Positions 1 through 6,849 of a DNA stretch of 64,000 bases are shown one piece after another. The notes below the pieces were generated by a model. That model saw only the letters and a list, made by a program, of their open reading frames with translations. It was not told where the DNA came from and ran no database searches. This stretch comes from Muribaculaceae bacterium (GTDB lineage Bacteria > Bacteroidota > Bacteroidia > Bacteroidales > Muribaculaceae): contig JAFQAS010000065.1 in assembly GCA_017399915.1 (NCBI GenBank), positions 248,001-312,000 of the forward strand, written 5' to 3'. Position 1 is the first letter of the stretch. Each line of letters starts with the position of its first letter. Both the position numbers and the translations under genes were made by a program.

Positions 1-234
1 TCATCACATCGCGATGAAGATGGCAACTATATCGACCGACTCATCGACATAGACCTCATCGCTGTAGATGATATTGTTATCAACTCTGCTACCTTGCAAC
101 TCCCTCACCCTCGCATGCACTTGCGCGACTTTGTATTGACACCCATGATGCACCTCAACCCATCGTGGGTTCACCCCATATTAAATAAAACAATCACCCA
201 ACTATATCACCAATTATATGAAAAAGATAATTAA
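1..234 (+). CDS. folK: FolK C-terminal part (HPPK), 5' end outside window
   Basis: This frame is open from the first base of the window and ends with TAA at 232-234, giving 77 codons. It reads ...TLQLPHPRMHLRDFVLTPMM..., the conserved end of 6-hydroxymethyl-7,8-dihydropterin pyrophosphokinase (LPHPR, then R-FVL, then P). That cytosolic enzyme transfers pyrophosphate from ATP to hydroxymethyldihydropterin in folate synthesis. The N-terminal half lies upstream of the window, so completeness cannot be judged. The last 17 bases overlap the start of the thioesterase gene, which implies co-transcription and perhaps translational coupling. folA and thyA, also folate genes, lie at the other end of the window and are not linked to it. 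Confidence 0.8.
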   Translation, partial: SSHRDEDGNYIDRLIDIDLIAVDDIVINSATLQLPHPRMHLRDFVLTPMMHLNPSWVHPILNKTITQLYHQLYEKDN

Positions 235-694
235 CCCTTGGATTGGCCTTGAGGATGAAGGCTACAACTGTTTTGCATGCGCCCCTCACAACCCCTGTGG
301 ACTAAAAATGGAATTTTGGGAAGATGGCGACGACATCGTTTCGTATTGGAACCCCGGCGACAACTTCCAAGGATGGATAAAAACTCTCCACGGAGGCATT
401 CAAGCTACAATTATGGACGAAGTGGGAGCATGGTTAATTGCTCGCAAACTACAAACTTCGGCCATGACCACCAACCTCAACATAAGATATCGCCGGCCAA
501 TCCCCACTGGCGACAACGTAACCTTAGAAGCCCGCGCTCGCCTACGCGAACAAAAGAAAATGTTTGCCATCATCGACGTAACCCTATCGGTAAAAGGTCG
601 TGTGTGTTCCGAAGCCGAACTAACTTATTATTGTTTTTCAAAAGAAAAAGCCACCGAAGAATTCCACTTCCGCGGCTGCGAAGTTGAAAAATAA
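218..694 (+). CDS. PaaI/4HBT-type hotdog thioesterase
   Basis: The product has 158 residues, about the usual length for a single hotdog domain. The central segment LHGGIQATIMDEVG (residues 57-70) matches the HGG-x6-D-E helix of PaaI-type acyl-CoA thioesterases, with Asp67/Glu68 at the usual catalytic position. It is followed by strands such as NLNIRYRRPIPTGD. An N-terminal Cys pair (CFACAPHNPCGL) is typical of this subgroup. It is probably a cytosolic thioester hydrolase, but the acyl substrate cannot be read from sequence. The ATG lies 17 bp inside the end of folK, so the two are likely translated from one message. Nothing looks damaged. Confidence 0.78.
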   Translation: MKKIINPWIGLEDEGYNCFACAPHNPCGLKMEFWEDGDDIVSYWNPGDNFQGWIKTLHGGIQATIMDEVGAWLIARKLQTSAMTTNLNIRYRRPIPTGDNVTLEARARLREQKKMFAIIDVTLSVKGRVCSEAELTYYCFSKEKATEEFHFRGCEVEK

Positions 695-734
695 TTTTTT
701 TCACATCTTTATTAAATTCTATTATTTTTTTTAT

Positions 735-742
735 TAAATTTG
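735..742 (+). promoter_or_regulatory. Bacteroidetes -7 element for the structured RNA/PEGA gene
   Basis: TAAATTTG at 735-742 fits the TAnnTTTG -7 consensus of Bacteroidetes sigma factors. It lies in an AT-rich stretch just after the thioesterase gene. No clean TTG sits 20 nt upstream, so only the -7 part is supported. Transcription would start near 748-750. Confidence 0.45.
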
Positions 743-749
743 CAACGAT

Positions 750-1045
750 TTAGGATTTTACATTTTTTGAAGGTCCTTTGATACGACATATTTTAACTTA
801 GGTGTTATTGAAATTATCTTCTTAGCTCAAACTTGGCGGTTTGCATATTCGACGAAGATTTTTAGCGATAGCACCTACATTGATTGCCTATATATCATTT
901 TAAAGTTATATATAGAAGCATCGGTGTGGGGGCTTTGCATTATCAGTTGAATGGGTACGCCAAGACCCGAGCTAATGGTAACGCAATACAATCTCCGCAC
1001 CTATTATTTTTATAACCGTTTCTTTGGAGGTTGAGAAACACATAA
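750..1045 (+). ncRNA. Structured RNA or long leader, family not recognised
   Basis: This 363-base gap has no ORF but can fold into several helices, paired by eye. Domain 1: ggtgttattg (801-810) with cgatagcacc (866-875), 10 pairs including G-U; inside it atcttc (816-821) with gaagat (854-859) and caaac (828-832) with gtttg (839-843). A linker hairpin pairs ctatata (888-894) with tatatag (909-915). Domain 2: ggtgtggggg (923-932) with tctccgcacc (992-1001), and gggt (953-956) with accc (965-968). A last hairpin pairs gtttct (1018-1023) with agaaac (1034-1039), 18 nt before the PEGA gene start. It could be a cis-acting leader or a separate small RNA. I see no RNase P, tmRNA or SRP signature. Confidence 0.5.
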
Positions 1046-1057
1046 TAATTTGCCTAT

Positions 1058-1966
1058 ATGAAAAAATTATGGTTTCAAAAAAGTAGCATTGCACTAATTT
1101 CATCGCTATGCGTCCTATGTTTTTCGTCTTGTTTTACAACAAAGACTTCAAAGTACAACCAAAAAGTATCGGGAGCTATTATCACTCTCAATAGTGAACC
1201 CAAAGGGGCAACAGTTCTTCACGATGGACAGACAATCGGAGTTACTCCTTGCCAATTTGAGCTAAAAGAATACTATCAAGTAATCAATCTCAAAGATGAC
1301 AAATCGGTCAATTCAGTATTAGCTGGTGCCATGGATCAAGTCAACTCTATGTTATATAACAAAAACGAATATAACAAAAACGAAGCCGATCCCGTAGAAC
1401 TTCTAAAAGAAGCATTAAGTTACAAATTCACATTCATTAAAGATGGCTATGAAATAAAAAATGTAACATATTCTCCCAATATAACAAAATCTGAAAATTT
1501 TGCAGCAAGTTTTGCAGGCGTTGACTATCCTGCAACATTTAGCACTGTCTTAAAAAAGAAAGCCGGCAATAATTCTGCTTATGAAAAAGATCCTACTATC
1601 GTAAAAGGCGAAGCTAATAACATGGTTTCACGCGACAACCCTGGAGGAACAGCCTTAGAGAGAACTATAATCCGTTGGTATTTTGATTCTGAACCTCGAG
1701 GAGCACGAGTATTCTGGAGAGTCGTTTCAAGCATCCCTTCTATCGTAAAGAACACAAATGAGCTCTACCTTGGCACAACTCCATATGAAGACACTCGCTC
1801 TTTCAATATACTTGGGCTTACCTACGAAAACTCTCGAGACGTGCAAATTGAAATCAAATTAACCCGCCCCGGATATATGGATCAAATTAAACGCTTTAAT
1901 GTTAGACAAGCCATTGATCAACAAGAAATCAGCAGCTATTTTGATTTAGTAAAAAAAGGTGAATAA
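1058..1966 (+). CDS. PEGA-domain lipoprotein
   Basis: The product has 302 residues. It begins with a lipoprotein signal peptide: two Lys, a hydrophobic core, and lipobox CFSSC with Cys25 as the acylation site. Two PEGA-like segments follow, a surface-layer-associated beta domain. The first is ITLNSEPKGATVLHDG (about 41-56) followed by IGVTPCQFEL. The second starts at WYFDSEPRGARVFW (about 206-219) with YLGTTPYED after it. It is probably an outer-membrane-anchored, periplasmic or surface protein of structural role; no enzyme motif is visible. It is monocistronic, preceded by a long structured leader and followed by a strong hairpin shared with recO. Confidence 0.65.
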   Translation: MKKLWFQKSSIALISSLCVLCFSSCFTTKTSKYNQKVSGAIITLNSEPKGATVLHDGQTIGVTPCQFELKEYYQVINLKDDKSVNSVLAGAMDQVNSMLYNKNEYNKNEADPVELLKEALSYKFTFIKDGYEIKNVTYSPNITKSENFAASFAGVDYPATFSTVLKKKAGNNSAYEKDPTIVKGEANNMVSRDNPGGTALERTIIRWYFDSEPRGARVFWRVVSSIPSIVKNTNELYLGTTPYEDTRSFNILGLTYENSRDVQIEIKLTRPGYMDQIKRFNVRQAIDQQEISSYFDLVKKGE

Positions 1967-1978
1967 TCATCATATACA

Positions 1979-2016
1979 AAATATAAACGGCATGTAAACA
2001 CATGTCGTTTATATTT
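1979..2016. terminator. Bidirectional terminator between convergent genes
   Basis: A 17-bp stem (1979-1995 with 2000-2016, one G-U pair, 4-nt loop) is flanked by A-rich and T-rich tracts, so it can end transcription from both sides. It lies between the PEGA gene and recO and touches the recO stop codon. Confidence 0.75.
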
Positions 2017-2741
2017 TACACAAACAAGGCTCGTAGCACATCGAGCGATTGCATTTGTGAGAGTGAACTGTAGTGGATAGTGTAGTATTCGAGGATTTTA
2101 TCGAGCAGGTCGTTGCGTTGGGTGCGGTTAAATTTGAAATAACGCAAATTGTCGTAGGTGATGCGCGATAGCAATGCCACCACGCGAGCATCGTCGCTCA
2201 TCAGATATTTGTGATGCAATGGTGGAGTCATTCTAAATCGCCCCTCTTGCATATCAAATACCGCTCCATCACGATAGGTCGACACATCGGGTTCTATACC
2301 AATAAACCTTCCCAACCTATAAAGGAAGCAGAGGTGGAAATTTGCCACACCCTCAGTCATCACATCAAAACGAGTGATTGCATCAACCAAGAACGCAAAA
2401 GTAGCGTTATCGCTTTGGCTCTCACGCAACACTGCATTCAACACATCGGCAACAAATATCGCCATAGCCCCTTTCATAGGGTGCGAATGCAATCCGTGCA
2501 AAGGGACCATCACACGCGGGTCGCGCATTGTATGAAGCTCTCGCCCCGGTTTGATCGACGCCACACACTCAAAAATGCTCAGCGGCATAAACATCGCTCT
2601 GCGACGGTTGGCCTCACGCCCATTTCCGGCAGGCACAAGAAACGACAATCGTCCCATCTCAAGCGAATAAACACTCAAGATAGAGTTGCGATCATTATAT
2701 TTTATTGTGCGTAGAGCTACACAATGTAATGGCTGAAACAT
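2016..2741 (-). CDS. recO: RecO, DNA repair/recombination mediator
   Basis: The product has 241 residues, the expected RecO length. The N-terminal OB-fold segment reads KYNDRNSILSVYSLEMGRLS (about 14-33), matching the family pattern of a short basic strand, then S-I-L-x-x-Y-T/S, then G. The rest is the helical C-terminal domain (GRFIGIEPDV, FDMQEGRF), which in Bacteroidetes usually has lost the zinc cysteines, as here. RecO works with RecR and RecF to load RecA on SSB-coated single-stranded DNA. It stands alone on the minus strand, convergent with the PEGA gene, and its stop codon touches the shared terminator. Confidence 0.85.
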   Translation of the reverse strand: MFQPLHCVALRTIKYNDRNSILSVYSLEMGRLSFLVPAGNGREANRRRAMFMPLSIFECVASIKPGRELHTMRDPRVMVPLHGLHSHPMKGAMAIFVADVLNAVLRESQSDNATFAFLVDAITRFDVMTEGVANFHLCFLYRLGRFIGIEPDVSTYRDGAVFDMQEGRFRMTPPLHHKYLMSDDARVVALLSRITYDNLRYFKFNRTQRNDLLDKILEYYTIHYSSLSQMQSLDVLRALFV

Positions 2742-2872
2742 TTTTGGATATACTTAAATTTATTGATACCACATTTAAACCTTAAAGGTAGCAAAAAACG
2801 AGATAACCCACCTCCTTTCTCCTTGTAAAAATCAAAAAAACACAATATTTTTCTGCTTTTTCTCAAAAATAT

Positions 2873-2903
2873 TTGCACATATGAAAATTTGTGCCTAAAT
2901 TTG
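2873..2903 (+). promoter_or_regulatory. Promoter of the tRNA-Glu/rpsT unit
   Basis: TTG at 2873-2875, a 20-nt spacer, then TAAATTTG at 2896-2903 gives a near-consensus Bacteroidetes -33/-7 promoter. Transcription should start around 2909, about 22 nt before the first tRNA-Glu. Confidence 0.75.
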
Positions 2904-2930
2904 CACTCGCAATTTTGGGAAATCCCTAAC

Positions 2931-3002
2931 GGCCCATTCGTCTATCGGTTAGGACGCAAGATTTTCATTCTTGAAAGAGGAGTTCGATTCTCCTATGGGC
3001 TA
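2931..3002 (+). tRNA. tRNA-Glu (TTC), copy 1
   Basis: A 72-nt cloverleaf: acceptor ggcccat with atgggct, anticodon stem caaga/tcttg, loop ttttcat with anticodon TTC, T arm aggag-ttcgatt-ctcct, discriminator A, no encoded CCA. It is identical to the second copy at 3325-3396. Confidence 0.95.
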
Positions 3003-3045
3003 CAATTAACAAACAATAACTTAAAGATTTAAAGATTTATTTATA

Positions 3046-3303
3046 ATGGCAAATCATAAATCATCTGAAAAGAGAATTCGTCAAACTAAGACTCGCAACG
3101 CTCGCAATCGTTATTATGCTAAAACAGCTCGTAATGCAGTTCGTCGCCTTCGTGCTATGACAAACAAAGCTGAAGCTGAAGAAGCATACAAGAAAGTTAG
3201 CGCTATGCTCGATCGTCTTGCTTCTAAAAAGACTATCTCTAAAAACAAAGCAGCTAACCTCAAAAGCAAGCTCGCTAACCATATCAGCAAGATCTCTGCT
3301 TAA
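3046..3303 (+). CDS. rpsT: 30S ribosomal protein S20
   Basis: The product has 85 residues, highly basic, starting [18 protein letters not shown], the typical S20 N-terminus. S20 binds 16S rRNA at the bottom of the small subunit body as a helical bundle. The gene lies between two identical tRNA-Glu genes, 43 nt after the first and 21 nt before the second, under one promoter and one terminator. tRNA processing would therefore release the rpsT message. Codon use is strongly biased (gct, cgt, aaa), as expected for a highly expressed gene. Confidence 0.96.
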   Translation: MANHKSSEKRIRQTKTRNARNRYYAKTARNAVRRLRAMTNKAEAEEAYKKVSAMLDRLASKKTISKNKAANLKSKLANHISKISA

Positions 3304-3324
3304 TATAGCAGCCTGATATTTGTT

Positions 3325-3396
3325 GGCCCATTCGTCTATCGGTTAGGACGCAAGATTTTCATTCTTGAAAGAGGAGTTCGATTCTCCTATGGGCTA
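3325..3396 (+). tRNA. tRNA-Glu (TTC), copy 2
   Basis: Identical over all 72 nt to the copy at 2931-3002 and 21 nt after the rpsT stop codon. Flanking bases differ, so the duplication is limited to the tRNA itself. A strong terminator follows directly. Confidence 0.95.
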
Positions 3397-3400
3397 CGCA

Positions 3401-3442
3401 AAAAGCATCTATCTCAAAAAGGTAGATGCTTTTGGTGTTTTT
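3401..3442 (+). terminator. Terminator of the tRNA-Glu/rpsT unit
   Basis: A 14-bp stem (3401-3414 with 3420-3433, one G-U pair) is followed by a T-rich tract (ggtgttttta). Confidence 0.85.
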
Positions 3443-3479
3443 ATTGCTGATTATTAACTGAGAACTGAAAAATTCTTTG

Positions 3480-3487
3480 TAAATTTG
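3480..3487 (+). promoter_or_regulatory. -7 element of pheT
   Basis: TAAATTTG lies 24 nt before the pheT ATG, giving a leader of roughly 17 nt. A CTG at 3458-3460 is the only -33 candidate. Confidence 0.55.
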
Positions 3488-3510
3488 CCTAATTATTACA
3501 ATTTACAATT

Positions 3511-5976
3511 ATGAACATATCATATAACTGGCTAAAAGAATATGCCGACTTCAACCTCACCCCCGAGGAACTTGGAGCCGCGCTCACATCTATCGGTCTT
3601 GAAACCGGTGGTATTGAAGAAGTTGAATCTATCCGTGGCGGATTGCGTGGTATCGTGATTGGCAAAGTGCTCACTTGCGAAGACCACCCCAATAGCGACC
3701 ACCTTCATATCACAACTGTCGACCTTGGCAATGGCGAACCCACTCAAATCGTGTGTGGAGCTCCCAACGTTGCTGCCGGTCAAACTGTTGTAGTGGCAAC
3801 AGTAGGTACAATTCTTTACGATGGAGATAAAGAATTCCAAATAAAGAAATCAAAAATCCGCGGTGTTGAATCATTCGGTATGATTTGTGCTGAAGATGAA
3901 ATTGGCATCGGTCAATCTCACGACGGCATCATCGTGCTCAACGAAGAGGTTAAGCCCGGCACCCCTGCCGCTGAATATTATAACCTCACAAGCGATTATG
4001 TGCTTGAAGTAGACCTTACACCCAATCGCATCGATGCAGCTTCGCACTATGGCGTAGCACGCGACCTTTGCGCTTGGCTTTCTCAAAACAAGGGCGAAGC
4101 CAAACCCAAACGCCCATCGGTTGACGCATTCAAAATCGACCGTCAAGATGGCGCAGCTGAAGTGGTGGTAGAAAACACCGAAGCTTGTCCTCGTTATGCA
4201 GGTGTAACAATCCGCAATATCAAAGTGACCGAAAGTCCTAAATGGCTTAAAGATCGCTTGACTGCAATAGGACAACGCCCCATCAACAGCATCGTCGACA
4301 TCACCAACTACTTGCTCCACGCAATGGGACAACCTCTTCACTGCTTCGACCTCGACAAAGTGAAAGGCGAAAAAATCGTGGTGCGTAATTGCGCTGAAGG
4401 CACTCCATTCACCACTCTCGACGAAGTGGAACGCAAACTCAACAGTGCCGACTTGATGATTTGCGACGCCGAAGACCCAATGTGTATCGCAGGCGTATTT
4501 GGCGGCATCGACTCAGGCGTTACCGAAGAAACTACTTCAATCTTCTTCGAAAGCGCATACTTCAACCCCACCACAATTCGCAAAACAGCTCGCCGTCACG
4601 GCCTTAACACCGATGCATCATTCCGTTTCGAACGTGGCATCGACCCCAACAACACCATCTATGTGTTGAAACTTGCCGCATTGATGGCTCAAGAAATTGC
4701 AGGTGGTGAAATTTGTGGCGAAATCGTTGATATCTACCCCAACGAAATCAAACCATTCCCCGTTACTCTTTCTTACAAATACCTCAACGACCTCATCGGC
4801 AAAGAAATTCCTGCCGAAACCGTTGACAACATACTCCGCTCACTTGAGATTGAAATCAAAGACCGTCGCGACGGCGAAATCGACCTCGAAGTGCCCACTT
4901 ATCGTGTTGACGTGTTGCGTCCTTGCGACGTGGTTGAAGATGTGTTGCGCATCTATGGTTACAACAACATCGAGTTTGACAACACTCTCCACGCCACACT
5001 ATCATTCAAAACATTCACCGACAGCGCAAACGACCTTCGCGAACTAATCAGCAACCAATTGACTGCTGTTGGGTTCAACGAAATTCTCAACAACTCGCTA
5101 TCGGCCGAAAGCTACTACGAAGGTTTGGCTCAATATCCTGCAGCCAACTGTGTGAAGCTTCTCAACCCATTAAGCAATGACTTGAACGTGATGCGTCAAA
5201 CATTGCTCTTCGGCGGATTGGAATCGCTTGCTCACAACATCAACCGTCGCTCAAGCGACTTGATGATGTATGAATTTGGCAACGTATACCACTTCAACCC
5301 CGAAGCCGAATCAACTACCGAAGCTCCACTCGCTCCATATAGCGAAACCGAAAAACTCGCTTTGTGGATTACCGGCAACATTCGTCAAGGCAACTGGGCT
5401 CGTAGCGAAGAAGCTGCCACTATTTATGACCTCAAGGCTATCGTAGCCAACATTTTCGCTCGCTTAGGCATATCTACCCGCGAAATCATGCTCACCGATG
5501 GCAACGAAGAGATATATAGCGCATCAATCAATATCGCTACTCGTGCCGGCAAGCAACTTGGCGCAATGGGTATCGTGGCAAAAGCAATACTCAAAAAAGC
5601 CGACATCAAACAAGAAGTGCTCTTTGCCGAGCTCGATTGGAACGCTATCGTGAAACTCTCGCTCAAGAAGAAAGTTACATTCGCTCCTCTACCCAAAACA
5701 CAACCTGTGAAACGCGACCTCGCGCTTCTTATCGACAAAGCTGTGACTATGGCTCAAATCGAAGCTGTTGTGAGAGAAAGCGAACGCAAATTGCTCAAAG
5801 ATGTAACACTCTTCGACGTGTATGAAGGCAAAAACCTTCCCGAAGGCAAGAAATCATACGCGATAGCAATGACTATTCAAGACGACGAAAAAACTCTCCA
5901 AGACAAACAAATCGAAGCTGTGATGAACAAGATCATCACCAACCTCGAAAAACGCCTTGGTGCTTCACTTAGATAA
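3511..5976 (+). CDS. pheT: Phenylalanyl-tRNA synthetase beta subunit
   Basis: The product has 821 residues, full length for bacterial PheT. It starts MNISYNWLKEYADFNLTPEE. An EMAP-like tRNA-binding domain follows at about 40-150 (VLTCEDHPNSDHLHITTVDL, QIVCGAPNV). Next come the B3/B4 editing region (about 210-400), the B5 domain (about 410-480), the catalytic-like core (about 490-690) and the C-terminal FDX-ACB anticodon-binding domain (PVKRDLALLID to the end). It pairs with PheS, encoded elsewhere, to charge tRNA-Phe. It is followed by the YebC gene 34 nt downstream, so the two probably form an operon. Confidence 0.96.
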   Translation: MNISYNWLKEYADFNLTPEELGAALTSIGLETGGIEEVESIRGGLRGIVIGKVLTCEDHPNSDHLHITTVDLGNGEPTQIVCGAPNVAAGQTVVVATVGTILYDGDKEFQIKKSKIRGVESFGMICAEDEIGIGQSHDGIIVLNEEVKPGTPAAEYYNLTSDYVLEVDLTPNRIDAASHYGVARDLCAWLSQNKGEAKPKRPSVDAFKIDRQDGAAEVVVENTEACPRYAGVTIRNIKVTESPKWLKDRLTAIGQRPINSIVDITNYLLHAMGQPLHCFDLDKVKGEKIVVRNCAEGTPFTTLDEVERKLNSADLMICDAEDPMCIAGVFGGIDSGVTEETTSIFFESAYFNPTTIRKTARRHGLNTDASFRFERGIDPNNTIYVLKLAALMAQEIAGGEICGEIVDIYPNEIKPFPVTLSYKYLNDLIGKEIPAETVDNILRSLEIEIKDRRDGEIDLEVPTYRVDVLRPCDVVEDVLRIYGYNNIEFDNTLHATLSFKTFTDSANDLRELISNQLTAVGFNEILNNSLSAESYYEGLAQYPAANCVKLLNPLSNDLNVMRQTLLFGGLESLAHNINRRSSDLMMYEFGNVYHFNPEAESTTEAPLAPYSETEKLALWITGNIRQGNWARSEEAATIYDLKAIVANIFARLGISTREIMLTDGNEEIYSASINIATRAGKQLGAMGIVAKAILKKADIKQEVLFAELDWNAIVKLSLKKKVTFAPLPKTQPVKRDLALLIDKAVTMAQIEAVVRESERKLLKDVTLFDVYEGKNLPEGKKSYAIAMTIQDDEKTLQDKQIEAVMNKIITNLEKRLGASLR

Positions 5977-6010
5977 TCAATAATTAACAACTAAAAATTA
6001 AAATATTACA

Positions 6011-6742
6011 ATGGGAAGAGCTTTTGAATATCGCAAAGCAAGAAAACTCAAACGCTGGGGCAACATGTCTCGCACATTTACTCGCATCGGTAAAGAAATC
6101 ACTATCGCCGCTAAAGCAGGTGGTCCCGACCCCGATGTAAACCCTCGCTTGCGCGCTTTGATGCAAAACGCTAAGGCTGCAAACATGCCTAAAGACACTG
6201 TAGAACGCGCAATCAAGAAAGCAACCGAAAAAGATGCAGGCGACTACAAAGAAATCATCTATGAAGGATATGGTCCTTTTGGTATCGCTATCGTTGTAGA
6301 AGCCGCTACCGACAACAATACCCGTACAGTTGCCAACGTGCGCTCTTATTTCAACAAGTTTGGCGGAAGCCTTGGCACAACAGGTAGCTTGACATTCCTT
6401 TTCGAGCACAAATGTACATTCCACGTTGTCGCAAAAGAAGGTGTTGACCTTGAAGAACTCGAACTCGAACTTATCGACTTCGGTGTAGACGAAATCGACT
6501 TCGACGAAGAAGAAAACGAAATCGTATTGTCAGCTCCATTTGAATGCAACTCTGAAATCCAAAAATATCTCGAAGAAAACGGATTTGAGATCAAGAGTTC
6601 TGAATTTGTGCGCATTCCTAACGACCTCAAGGAAGTCAACGAAGAGCAACGCACTCAAATCGAAAAACTTCTCGAAAAATTTGAAGATGATGACGACGTG
6701 CAAAACGTGTTCCACAACATGAAAGAAGAGGACGCCGAATAA
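6011..6742 (+). CDS. YebC/PmpR/TACO1 family protein
   Basis: The product has 243 residues, typical family length. It shows the conserved N-terminus (MGRAFEYRKARKLKRWGNMS), the central AANMPKDTVERAIKKA helix and the IIYEGYGPFGIAIVVEAATD core. Relatives were annotated as transcription regulators (PmpR), while the mitochondrial homologue TACO1 acts in translation; either role is possible here. The C-terminal region is very acidic, ending EDDDDVQNVFHNMKEEDAE. It lies 34 nt after pheT and is followed by a hairpin terminator. Confidence 0.9.
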   Translation: MGRAFEYRKARKLKRWGNMSRTFTRIGKEITIAAKAGGPDPDVNPRLRALMQNAKAANMPKDTVERAIKKATEKDAGDYKEIIYEGYGPFGIAIVVEAATDNNTRTVANVRSYFNKFGGSLGTTGSLTFLFEHKCTFHVVAKEGVDLEELELELIDFGVDEIDFDEEENEIVLSAPFECNSEIQKYLEENGFEIKSSEFVRIPNDLKEVNEEQRTQIEKLLEKFEDDDDVQNVFHNMKEEDAE

Positions 6743-6768
6743 TCATCAACTAAAACCCATACAATTTT

Positions 6769-6804
6769 CAAAGGTGATTTCTGATGCGTCGGATATCACC
6801 TTTG
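6769..6804 (+). terminator. Terminator after the YebC gene
   Basis: A 10-bp perfect stem caaaggtgat (6769-6778) with atcacctttg (6795-6804) is followed by a modest T-rich stretch. Confidence 0.6.
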
Positions 6805-6849
6805 TTGCCTTTAATCAATAACTTTAAACCACAAAAAGGTTGTATAATT

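Noticed and set aside
2211-2714. 167-codon ORF opposite recO
   Set aside because: Shadow of the recO reading frame; the RecO protein motifs are clear and the antisense product is low-complexity in His/Arg/Ser.
6784-6849. Upstream start for the tandem-repeat secreted protein
   Set aside because: It lies in the terminator of the YebC gene and would hide the signal peptide behind 22 residues.
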